From assembly GCA_016868055.1 (NCBI GenBank), contig VGHX01000017.1:1-45078 (forward strand): a stretch of 45,078 nucleotides of DNA. The letters are read 5' to 3'. This document shows positions 19,856-27,251 of this stretch, in pieces (position 1 is the first letter of the stretch; each line of letters opens with the position of its first letter). The position numbers and the translations under genes are program-made. Origin of the DNA: Betaproteobacteria bacterium. GTDB taxonomy: Bacteria > Pseudomonadota > Gammaproteobacteria > Burkholderiales > Burkholderiaceae_D. The notes beneath the pieces are model-generated. The model saw nothing but the letters and a program-made list of their open reading frames with translations, was not told where the DNA came from and searched no databases.

Positions 19856-21180
19856 GCGGGATGACGATCGGTCTGATGATGTTCTCCGTGCTGCTGCTGA
19901 TACTGGCGCTGCGCGTGCATATTGGTATTGCGATGTTCATTGTTGGTAGTGCTGGTTTTCTGATCATGAATGATTACGAGTCGCTTCCCCTGCTCGCAGC
20001 GCTCAAAAATGTTGCCTACGCGCGTTTCTCCAACTACGACCTTGCTGTCATTCCATTGTTCATGCTGATGGGGCAGTTCGCCACGCACGGTGGTTTATCG
20101 AGCGCGTTATTCAACTGCGTCAATAGCTTTGTTGGACATTGGCGAGGTGGCGTCGCCATGGCAGCGGTAGGCGCGTGCGCTGCATTTGGTGCGATCTGCG
20201 GCTCTTCATTGGCAACCGCTGCAACCATGGGCCAGGTCGCGTTACCCGAGCTGCGTCGCTACAACTATGCAGGCTCGTTAGCAACCGGTGCGCTGGCTGC
20301 CGGGGGCACACTGGGTATCATGATCCCGCCGTCAGTGCCTCTGGTGATTTACGCGGTGCTGACGCAAGAATCGATTGGCAAGTTATTCATGGCGGCCGTG
20401 ATCCCCGGATTGATTGCCATGCTGGGCTACATGATCGTGATCCGTATCGTTGTCACGCTTAAACCAGACGCAGGTCCGGCTGGTGAGCGAGTGCCGCTCG
20501 CGACCGCGCTACGTACGCTGGCAGGCGTGCTGCCGATACTGTTGGTGTTTTTGGTCGTGATCGTCGGTATTTACGACGGGTGGGCCAACCCGACCGAAGC
20601 GGCTTCAATCGGTGCGGCGGCATGCGGCATCATCTCGATTATCAATGGCATGCGTTGGCAAGGTATTTTGAATAGCATCTTGGGCACGGCGCAAGCCACA
20701 GCAATGATTTTTCTGGTGCTTCTGGGTGCCGATATGCTGAACTCAGGGTTGGCGTTGACCCAGATGCCTGCCGAGTTGGCGAGCTGGGTCCAGAGCAGCG
20801 GGCTGCCGCCGTTGTCGGTGATCTTCGCTATTTTGCTGATCTACATCTTGCTCGGCTGCGTGATGGATTCGCTGGCGATGATTTTGCTGACTATCCCTAT
20901 TTTTTATCCTATCGTGATGGGGCTGGAGTTTGCTGGCATGGCGCCAGCAGACAAATCCATCTGGTTCGGAATTCTTGCGCTGATGGTGGTCGAGATCGGT
21001 TTGGTGCATCCGCCGGTCGGGATGAATATCTACATCATCAACCGTATCGCTAAAGACGTGCCGGTGATGGAGACCTTCAAAGGCGTGCTTCCGTTCCTCG
21101 CCTCGGATTTGCTGCGCATTCTGCTGCTGGTATTTTTCCCGGTGCTATCGCTTTATCTCGTGCATACTTTCGGCAACTAA
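19852..21180 (+). CDS. TRAP transporter large permease (DctM type)
   Basis: 442 residues, about twelve hydrophobic segments, with DctM landmarks: AVIPLFMLMGQFATHGG, GAICGSSLATAATMGQVALPE, GTLGIMIPPSVPLVIYAVLTQESIGKLF and GLVHPPVGMNIYIIN. It forms the sodium-driven channel that takes substrate from the periplasmic binding protein. Second gene of the Q-M-P operon, 27 bases before the binding protein gene. The window has no clue that fixes its substrate; organic acids are usual, and the box genes 3 kb away make an aromatic acid conceivable. Confidence 0.92.
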   Translation: MSGMTIGLMMFSVLLLILALRVHIGIAMFIVGSAGFLIMNDYESLPLLAALKNVAYARFSNYDLAVIPLFMLMGQFATHGGLSSALFNCVNSFVGHWRGGVAMAAVGACAAFGAICGSSLATAATMGQVALPELRRYNYAGSLATGALAAGGTLGIMIPPSVPLVIYAVLTQESIGKLFMAAVIPGLIAMLGYMIVIRIVVTLKPDAGPAGERVPLATALRTLAGVLPILLVFLVVIVGIYDGWANPTEAASIGAAACGIISIINGMRWQGILNSILGTAQATAMIFLVLLGADMLNSGLALTQMPAELASWVQSSGLPPLSVIFAILLIYILLGCVMDSLAMILLTIPIFYPIVMGLEFAGMAPADKSIWFGILALMVVEIGLVHPPVGMNIYIINRIAKDVPVMETFKGVLPFLASDLLRILLLVFFPVLSLYLVHTFGN

Positions 21181-21207
21181 AAAATAAATCCCCCATAGGA
21201 GGCCTCT

Positions 21208-22227
21208 ATGCTAGTTCGCTGCGTTCGCTCGCTTATTGTTTTGCTGATGGCCATGTCGGCTGTCGGCGTGTCGGCCCAGACCGTGACGCTCAAGGTTCAT
21301 CATTTTCTGCCACCAGCCTCAACAACGCACGCACGCTTCATCGTTCCCTGGTGCGAAAAAATTGCCAAAGAATCGGGCGGTAAATTGAAATGCCAAATTT
21401 ATCCGTCGATGCAACTTGGCGGCACGCCGCAGCAACTGTTTGATCAGGCCAAAGATGGTGTCGCCGATATTATCTGGACGGTACCTGGATATCAGGCAGG
21501 GCGCTTTCCGGTATCGGAGGTGTTTGAGCTGCCATTCATGATCAATGACTCAGAGCGTGCAAGCCGTGGGCTGTGGCACTACGCCATGAAGAATGCGACC
21601 GCCGAGTTCAAGGGTGTCAAGCCGCTATTGTTTCATGTGCATGACGGCGCGCTAATGAATACCACCAAAAAACCGGTCAAGACTCTGGAAGATCTGAAAG
21701 GCATGAAGGTGCGCGCGCCGACACGCCTAGGCACCAAGATGGTGGCCGCGCTGGGCGCCACGCCAGTGCCAATGCCACTTCCGCAAGCGGCGGAGGCCTT
21801 ATCGAAAGGCGTGATCGATGGCGCGCTGATTCCATGGGAAGTTGTGCCATCGATGAAGTTTGAAGAAATCACCAAATTTCACACCGAGTCGCCGGCGGGT
21901 TCGCCGCAGATGCTGAATGCCGTGTTCGTGTTTGCCATGAACCAGGCGAAATACGACAGCTTGTCGCCTGACTTGAAGAAAGTCATCGATAACAATAGCG
22001 GTGCCGATGCATCTGCCTGGGTGGGTAAGTTATTCGCTGAAGATGCAGCGCCGGGTCGCAAGAGCGCCGAGCAGCGCAAGAACGCGATTTATGTGTTGCC
22101 CGATGCGGAGATCAAGCGCTGGGTGACCGCGACCAACCAGATCGACGATGAATGGGTGAAAGACATGAACGCGCGCGGGTTTGATGGCAAGCGTTTGCTG
22201 GAAGAGGCACGCGCTGCCTGTAAATAA
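21208..22227 (+). CDS. TRAP transporter substrate-binding protein (DctP type)
   Basis: 339 residues with a signal peptide (LIVLLMAMSAVGVSAQ). The mature protein has the DctP hallmarks: LKVHHFLPPASTTHARFIVPW at the start, an IYPSMQLGGTPQQLFDQAKDG segment, and LKGMKVRAPTRLGTKM around the conserved Arg that holds the substrate carboxylate. GALIPWEVVPSMKFEEI follows the hinge. AGGAGG lies 6 bases before the ATG. It is the last gene of the operon and is followed by a GC-rich hairpin. A carboxylate ligand is likely from the Arg; its identity is unknown. Confidence 0.92.
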   Translation: MLVRCVRSLIVLLMAMSAVGVSAQTVTLKVHHFLPPASTTHARFIVPWCEKIAKESGGKLKCQIYPSMQLGGTPQQLFDQAKDGVADIIWTVPGYQAGRFPVSEVFELPFMINDSERASRGLWHYAMKNATAEFKGVKPLLFHVHDGALMNTTKKPVKTLEDLKGMKVRAPTRLGTKMVAALGATPVPMPLPQAAEALSKGVIDGALIPWEVVPSMKFEEITKFHTESPAGSPQMLNAVFVFAMNQAKYDSLSPDLKKVIDNNSGADASAWVGKLFAEDAAPGRKSAEQRKNAIYVLPDAEIKRWVTATNQIDDEWVKDMNARGFDGKRLLEEARAACK

Positions 22228-22376
22228 ATTGTGTTTATTTTAATTTTCTGAGGGATTGGCGGGCGGCGCTGAGCCAGCGCCGCGCTTGCCGGAGCGTGTC
22301 CCGAGAATGCCTTGAATAAGTATTTAACTTATTGTTTTTCAACGACTTTTTAATGACCTAGAAGTTATTTTTTATT

Positions 22377-22426
22377 GTTGAGGCAAATGTCTTTAAAAAA
22401 AGTTGAGGCAAATGTCTTTAAAAAAA
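22377..22426. repeat. Perfect 25-bp tandem duplication, intergenic
   Basis: The block gttgaggcaaatgtcttt plus seven A residues occupies 22377-22401 and again 22402-22426 without a mismatch. It lies in the AT-rich gap upstream of the small DNA-binding protein gene. Confidence 0.95.
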
Positions 22427-22503
22427 TGCCTTGTATTACGGGCAAATTTTCTTGAACCTCTTGAAAATGTTGTTGCGATGACATATAAATTAGCATTACA
22501 GTA

Positions 22504-22519
22504 ATTGCCCAGGGGCAAT
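22504..22519. promoter_or_regulatory. Palindrome upstream of the small HTH gene
   Basis: ATTGCCC and GGGCAAT form a perfect 7-bp dyad around AG, centred about 68 bases before the ATG at 22580. A related half (GGGCAAATTT) occurs about 60 bases further upstream. It is placed where an operator for self-control would be; this is inference. Confidence 0.4.
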
Positions 22520-22579
22520 GGTTCGAGAAATCAAACCTCAGGCCGTTGACCCAACAAAATTCCTAGGGGGAGAGACGTA

Positions 22580-22885
22580 ATGGACAAGCATCCTCTGGTA
22601 TCGCAAGAAGGCTACGACCCTAATCGTTTGCTCGACGCGTTGATCCAGAAGCTCGGTTTGAAGAATGACGCGGCTTTATCGCGCGCGCTCGAAGTCCGGC
22701 CTCCTGTGATCAGCAAAATTCGGCACCGTACTTTGCCTGTTGGTGCATCTCTGTTGATTCGCATGCACGAAGTGACCGACCTCAGCATCCGCGAGTTGCG
22801 CGAACTGATGGGCGACCGCCGCAAGCGTATGCGTATTAGTGACGTGGATGGTAAACCCAGAAAGTCGGACGACGACGATTTCTGA
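22580..22885 (+). CDS. Small Cro/CI-like helix-turn-helix protein
   Basis: 101 residues. The segment LKNDAALSRALEVRPPVISKIRHRTLPVGASLLIRMHEVT reads as a lambda-repressor-type HTH: helix 2 NDAALSRALE, turn VRPP, recognition helix VISKIRHR. Next comes SIRELRELMGDRRKRMR, a likely dimer or structural helix, and an acidic/polar tail. The gene has a strong GGGGGAGAG ribosome site. I recall close relatives as conserved lone proteins in Betaproteobacteria but know no function. It may control the DUF3429 gene convergent downstream, itself, or the TRAP operon upstream. Confidence 0.75.
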   Translation: MDKHPLVSQEGYDPNRLLDALIQKLGLKNDAALSRALEVRPPVISKIRHRTLPVGASLLIRMHEVTDLSIRELRELMGDRRKRMRISDVDGKPRKSDDDDF

Positions 22886-22904
22886 CGGCGCGAGGTGCTG
22901 TCGT

Positions 22905-23392
22905 CTAACCGCGCAGATTGGCGCCTATCACTGTCAACAGAAGAGTGACCACTACCACGGTGGTCAGCTGCTTGCGAAGCGGAAGCATCCAGTCAGGCAG
23001 CCCGTACACCGGGTAGAGTTGTTTATCTACTTGTAGCGCGGCGATGAAGCCTGCCATCATCACTGCAAAACCGAAGCCACTGAATAGCGTCGCGCACCAT
23101 GCAATCAGCGAGGGCGTGACGCCCCACAAAAGCGCCTTGCGCGTGCTTGCATCAGGCAACGCACTCGATAGCAGTGCCACCCCCCAGTGAACACCACCGA
23201 GAAATGAAAGTATCACCATTGCATAGGCGAGTTGGCCTTTGACGAAATCACCAATCCAGCTTGGATCGGCGCTCCATACCCCCAGCATCATCAGTCGGCG
23301 CTCCATACCCCCAGCATCATCAGTAAAAACGGCAGCAGACCGGCATAACCCAGCTGCTGCACCAAGCGTTTATTCACAGAATTGATTTGCAT
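22905..23392 (-). pseudogene. DUF3429 membrane protein, broken by a 29-bp duplication
   Basis: The intact part (up to 23306) encodes four hydrophobic segments with the DUF3429 pattern: FLGGVHWGVALL, ALLWGVTPSLIAWCATLF and the short C-terminal helix. The true N-terminus is upstream: ATG 23392 gives MQINSVNKRLVQQLGYAGLLPFL, then a 29-bp tandem duplication (23266-23323) shifts the frame. With one copy removed the protein reads on as LLMMLGVWSADPSWIGDF, about 153 residues, a full-length member. As written, translation could only begin inside the duplication. Function of the family is unknown. It is convergent with the HTH gene, 19 bases apart. Confidence 0.8.
23266..23323. repeat. Perfect 29-bp tandem duplication in the DUF3429 gene
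   Basis: tcggcgctccataccccc... at 23266-23294 is repeated exactly at 23295-23323. As 29 is not a multiple of three, it shifts the reading frame of the DUF3429 gene about 30 codons from its start. Confidence 0.96.
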
Positions 23393-23471
23393 GGTTGATC
23401 AGAGGCGTGCGATGCGTAAGATGCATGCGATGCGCGCATTGTACGAGAATCATTCATGCCGCGATGATGGC

Positions 23472-24389
23472 TTAGTGCTGGCGCTGGATGAATTCGCTCA
23501 CTACGGTGATGACGGCCTCCGGTTGATCTCGGTGTGGGGAGTGTCCGCACTCGGCAAGCGCAATGATCTCACTGGCAGGCTGTAATTGCTGGATACGGTG
23601 AATTTGCTGCAGGCTGCCGTACTCATCCTGCTCTCCCTGCAGAGCAAGCAGGGGGCACACAATGTCTGACACGTTCGGCTCGATGTTCCATGACCTGAAT
23701 GCGGGCGATAGCCAGGCATCATTCCAACCAAAGAATGCTGAGTCGACGTCGTCATGGTGCCGTGAGAGACGATCGCGCAGGTCCTGATGCAGGTAAGCCT
23801 CGCGTGCGCGCCGTATGCTCTCGATACTGATCTGTTCCACAAATAGGTGGGGCGCCGCCACCACGGCACCACGTACCTGCTTGGGAAATGCCGCCGCGAA
23901 CAGCAAGGCAATTGAGCCGCCGTCGCTGTGTCCGAATAGCCAAGGTTTTTCAATGCCCAAACGCGTGATCAGCTTGGGCAAAATCTCATACGCCTGTTGA
24001 TGCATGAAATCCGGCGCCCAGTGCTGATGTGCGGGACGCGGTGTTGATTTGCCGTAGCCCGGTCGCGAGTACACCAGACCGCGCATGCGTAAACGCGCGC
24101 AGAGTTGATCGGGGAAGTCTTTCCACAGTGAGACCGATCCCAAGCCCTCGTGCAAGAACACCATGACCGGGGTGTCGTGAGCTGGCGGCTCGTGCAAGAA
24201 CACCATGACCGGGGTGTCGTGAGCTGGCGGCACATGATGAAACGCATCGTCCGAACCCATCGAGCCCAACGTAGTTGCGGTACCGTCCACATCTGCTGCC
24301 CCCGCCGCGCCTGCCGCACGAGACGAAGCAGGCTTACCGGTCGTATAGTTCGTATCAGCCGTACCAGTCGTATCAGATCTCTCGACCAC
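23472..24389 (-). CDS. Alpha/beta hydrolase near the box cluster, with 14-residue duplication
   Basis: An alpha/beta-hydrolase with nucleophile elbow GHSDGG (Ser), the acid in GEQDEYG and the catalytic His in CGHSPHRDQ. The oxyanion strand VMVFLHEGLGS is preceded by a second copy of PPAHDTPVMVFLHE because a 42-bp block (24147-24188) is duplicated in frame. The first ~43 residues from the GTG at 24389 are Ala/Gly/Thr-rich and encoded by short degenerate repeats; the ATG at 24260 (MGSDDAFHH) may be the real start. It lies 17 bases after bclA on the same strand, so it probably belongs to the benzoyl-CoA set. Such hydrolases often accompany box genes, where thioester or ring-opened product hydrolysis has been suggested; substrate unproven. 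Confidence 0.82.
   Translation of the reverse strand: MVERSDTTGTADTNYTTGKPASSRAAGAAGAADVDGTATTLGSMGSDDAFHHVPPAHDTPVMVFLHEPPAHDTPVMVFLHEGLGSVSLWKDFPDQLCARLRMRGLVYSRPGYGKSTPRPAHQHWAPDFMHQQAYEILPKLITRLGIEKPWLFGHSDGGSIALLFAAAFPKQVRGAVVAAPHLFVEQISIESIRRAREAYLHQDLRDRLSRHHDDVDSAFFGWNDAWLSPAFRSWNIEPNVSDIVCPLLALQGEQDEYGSLQQIHRIQQLQPASEIIALAECGHSPHRDQPEAVITVVSEFIQRQH
24147..24230. repeat. Perfect 42-bp tandem duplication in the hydrolase gene
   Basis: Bases 24147-24188 and 24189-24230 are identical. The 42-bp length keeps the frame and doubles a 14-residue strand-loop segment at the oxyanion hole. Confidence 0.96.
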
Positions 24390-24406
24390 ACCAATCTACC
24401 GTAATC

Positions 24407-25963
24407 TTAGACGACATTCTGCTCGCGTAATTTGAAACGCTGAATTTTGCCTGAAGCAGTTTTAGGTAGCTCGCGAATGAAATGAATCTCACGCGGGTAC
24501 TTGAATGGCGCCAAGCGGCCCTTGACGAAGTTCTTTAGCAGATCGGCCGTCTCAACACCCGCAGTATTATGGTCATTCAAAACTACATATGCCACGGTCT
24601 TGATCAGACCGTCTACATCGGCTTGACCAACGACTGCACATTCGAGCACCAGATCGTGCGCCATTAATGCCGATTCAACCTCAATGGGTGAGACGTACTG
24701 GCCGCTGACTTTCAGCATATCGTCGCTGCGTCCTGCATAGCTGTAATAGCCATCAGCATCAACCGTATATTTGTCGCCGCTTTTTACCCACTCACCCTGA
24801 AAAGTGGCAGCGCTCTTTTCGCGATTATTCCAATACAACAGCGCGGCGCTAGGGCCTTTGATATAAAGGTCACCGATGTCGCCGATAGCCACTGTGTGTC
24901 CATGTTCATCGCGTAACGACACCTCGTAGCCAAGGACGGGGGTGCCGGTGGTGCCGTAGCGTACCGCGCCGCTGCGATTAGAGAGAAAAATATGCAGCAT
25001 CTCGGTTGAGCCAAGGCCATCCAAAATATCGCAACCCACCTGCGCACTGAATCGCTCGCCTACCTCACGCGGTAAAGCCTCTCCCGCGGAGACGCAAAGC
25101 CGTAACCTCAGTTGGTCACGTGCAGGCAAGGCCTCGGCGGCGAGCATTGCCACATACAGCGTAGGCACGCCGTAAAAGACCGTGGGCTGTTGCTTGATCA
25201 GCCGCTCGAATACTGCGTTCGGTGTCGGGCGCTCTGCCATCAGCACCACCGTGGCACCCACCGACAGCGGGAAAGTGAGCGCATTACCGAGGCCGTAAGC
25301 AAAGAACAGCTTCGCAGCCGAGAACACCACATCATTGTCATTCAGACCAAGCACTGGTTTGCCGTACAACTCTGCAGTCCAATATAAATTTGCATGGCTA
25401 TGCACGGTGCCTTTGGGCTGCCCGGTGGAGCCGCTGGAGTACAGCCAAAATGCAAACTGATCGGCATGCGTATCCGCAGCTTGCTGCAGGGGCGGCTGCT
25501 CAAGCAGGCTAGTGAACGAGATATCTCGATCATTCGCCACTGGGCCAGACACCACAATCTTCAGCGGGTGACTGCAGGCCGACACAGCTTGATCAACCGT
25601 GGCCCTCAGCGCATTTGACACCACGATCATCTTGGCGTCGCTGTGCGCCAGCATGTAGTCGTAATTGTCGGCGGTCAGCAAGGTATTGACCGGCACCGGT
25701 ACCACGCCTGCGTATAGCGCGCCAAGAAACGCCACCGGTAAATCGATCGTGTCCAGCATGACCAGCAATACGCGCTGCTCAGCTTGCACGCCCTGGGCCA
25801 GCAGACCGGCGGCGAAACAGCGTACGCGATGAGCCAGTTCGCCGTAGCTCAGCTCGCTGTGGTCATCGCGGTAGGCGATCTTGCCCCCCCGGGCTTTGTT
25901 CAGTTCGAGCAGATGTTGAGCGAAGTTGAAGCGCTGCGGCAGTCGTGGTGCAGCGTTCTGCAT
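24407..25963 (-). CDS. bclA: Benzoate--CoA ligase
   Basis: BclA activates benzoate to benzoyl-CoA with ATP and CoA, the entry step of the box pathway. The 518-residue protein belongs to the ANL adenylate-forming family: P-loop YSSGSTGQPKGTVHSH at about residues 171-186, LGSTEML, and the C-terminal KTASGKIQRFKL with the catalytic Lys. FFAYGLGNALTFPLSVGA and the FNFAQHLLELN start are typical of benzoate-CoA ligases rather than acetyl-CoA synthetases. I chose ATG 25963 with AGGAGA about 6 bases upstream. It is divergent from boxR; the 139-base gap carries TGCA operator-like sites. Hydroxy- or amino-benzoates are possible side substrates. Confidence 0.93.
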   Translation of the reverse strand: MQNAAPRLPQRFNFAQHLLELNKARGGKIAYRDDHSELSYGELAHRVRCFAAGLLAQGVQAEQRVLLVMLDTIDLPVAFLGALYAGVVPVPVNTLLTADNYDYMLAHSDAKMIVVSNALRATVDQAVSACSHPLKIVVSGPVANDRDISFTSLLEQPPLQQAADTHADQFAFWLYSSGSTGQPKGTVHSHANLYWTAELYGKPVLGLNDNDVVFSAAKLFFAYGLGNALTFPLSVGATVVLMAERPTPNAVFERLIKQQPTVFYGVPTLYVAMLAAEALPARDQLRLRLCVSAGEALPREVGERFSAQVGCDILDGLGSTEMLHIFLSNRSGAVRYGTTGTPVLGYEVSLRDEHGHTVAIGDIGDLYIKGPSAALLYWNNREKSAATFQGEWVKSGDKYTVDADGYYSYAGRSDDMLKVSGQYVSPIEVESALMAHDLVLECAVVGQADVDGLIKTVAYVVLNDHNTAGVETADLLKNFVKGRLAPFKYPREIHFIRELPKTASGKIQRFKLREQNVV

Positions 25964-26009
25964 GGTTGTCTCCTGTGTGGGCCTTCGCAGAGTTGCCAGG
26001 CGAGGCATC

Positions 26010-26065
26010 TTGGTATTTTTTATTTGACGAACTTATAATGCATGCACGAATGAGTGTAAGTGCAC
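26010..26065. promoter_or_regulatory. Divergent bclA/boxR promoter with TGCA operator sites
   Basis: A plus-strand promoter reads TTGGTA (26010-26015), 18 bases, TATAAT (26034-26039). On the minus strand TTACAC and TATAAG are 16 bases apart in the same stretch. TGCATGCA (26039-26046) and GTGCAC (26060-26065) have centres 20 bases apart, about two helical turns, and overlap both promoters. BzdR/BoxR-family repressors are known to bind TGCA-containing sites and to be released by benzoyl-CoA, so these are probable BoxR operators. Confidence 0.5.
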
Positions 26066-26102
26066 TATCTTGCTTGCGTCAAGAAAGCGCCAACGCGACC
26101 AC

Positions 26103-27062
26103 ATGACGACCACCCCGCCTATAGCCACTGACGTTGCCCCCATCGAGCGGCGAGACAAAGATCTGGCTAGAGAGCCGCTTGCAGGCAAGCGCAATGATGC
26201 GCTCAAAGACCCCCTGAAAGACCCATTCCTCAGCGCGCTAGGCGAGCGTGTTCGCCTGCTGCGCGCCCGGCGGGGACTCACCCGCAAAGCGCTGGCCAAG
26301 CTGGCCGATGTCTCGGAGCGTCATGTGGCCAACGTTGAGACTGGCGTCGGCAATGCCTCGATTCAGTTTCTGCGCCAACTTTGCGTGGTACTCAATTGCT
26401 CTTTGGCCGAGATGACAGGCGATGAAGCCGCCTCGTCACCCGACTGGTTGATGATCCGCGAGACCTTGCGGGGTCGTAGCGATGAAGAGCTGGCCAAAGC
26501 GCGCGCTGCATTGGCCGCATTGTTCGAGCAGCCAACCAGCGAATCGACGCGTCGTCAGCGGATTGCTCTGATCGGCTTGCGTGGCGCGGGTAAATCTAGT
26601 CTGGGGCGCGCGCTGGCCAGCGAGCAGGGGGTGCCGTTCATTGAGCTGTCGGCGCAAATCGAGGCACTGGCCGGCTGCGGTATTGATGAGATTCATTCGC
26701 TGTACGGTCAAACCGCTTATCGTCGTTACGAGCAGTGGGCGTTGGAAGAGGTGATTCGCGCCCACGCACGTGCCGTGATCGCCACGCCTGGCGGCATCGT
26801 CTCAGAGCCGGCCACCTTCAATCTGCTGCTGACCCACTGCTACACGGTGTGGCTGAGGGCGACACCCGAAGAGCACATGAGCCGGGTGCTGGCGCAGGGC
26901 GACCGGCGCCCGATGGCAGGCAATCGCGAGGCGATGGACGACCTGAAGCGAATCTTGGAAAGCCGCGCGCAGTTTTACTCCAAGGCCGACCAAACCCTGA
27001 ATACCAGCGGCGTGCAGCCCGAGCAGGCACTCGCGCGGCTGCGCGACCAACTCAGCGCCTGA
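26103..27062 (+). CDS. boxR: BoxR: HTH regulator with shikimate-kinase-like domain
   Basis: A 319-residue two-domain regulator. Residues ~47-103 are an XRE-type HTH (LGERVRLLRARRGLTRKALAKL). Residues ~153-319 are shikimate-kinase-like, with a Walker A loop GLRGAGKSSLG at 158-168 and IATPGGIVSE later. This fusion defines BzdR/BoxR, which repress benzoate-degradation promoters and are relieved by benzoyl-CoA bound in the kinase-like domain. It is divergent from bclA and followed by boxC 189 bases on. The ATG at 26103 has a poor ribosome site; a TTG 33 bases upstream is possible but less likely. Confidence 0.93.
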   Translation: MTTTPPIATDVAPIERRDKDLAREPLAGKRNDALKDPLKDPFLSALGERVRLLRARRGLTRKALAKLADVSERHVANVETGVGNASIQFLRQLCVVLNCSLAEMTGDEAASSPDWLMIRETLRGRSDEELAKARAALAALFEQPTSESTRRQRIALIGLRGAGKSSLGRALASEQGVPFIELSAQIEALAGCGIDEIHSLYGQTAYRRYEQWALEEVIRAHARAVIATPGGIVSEPATFNLLLTHCYTVWLRATPEEHMSRVLAQGDRRPMAGNREAMDDLKRILESRAQFYSKADQTLNTSGVQPEQALARLRDQLSA

Positions 27063-27251
27063 TCAGTTAGTTTTCGAAGTAATAATTTTCCAGGGCGGTG
27101 GCATTGCCGCGTCCAAGGATTGCTGACCCAATGTGAAGTCGGCCATGATTAACTTGGCCAAGGTTGATTTGCCCAAGCATTGACGGGGCGAGCGACACGC
27201 AATATAGTTCCGGTTCGTTGCTTGAAGGCATGATATTGCATCGGGAGACCC

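Larger units (their letters stand above)
22228..22579. other. AT-rich intergenic region with hairpin, duplication and palindrome
   Basis: 352 bases without a gene. It holds a GC-rich hairpin at 22263-22283 (GCGGCGCTG / CAGCGCCGC, loop AGC) with no T run, which may end the TRAP transcript. A 25-bp tandem duplication follows at 22377-22426, and a palindrome ATTGCCC-AG-GGGCAAT at 22504-22519, sixty bases before the next gene. The middle third is very AT-rich and may hold promoter elements. Confidence 0.7.

Noticed and set aside
24150-24404. Plus-strand open frame with QEHHDRGVVSWR repeat
   Set aside because: Antisense of the hydrolase; the peptide repeat comes from the 42-bp duplication.
27063-27251. 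Small gene between boxR and boxC
   Set aside because: Only antisense frames with no start signal are open; the stretch looks like a promoter region for boxC.
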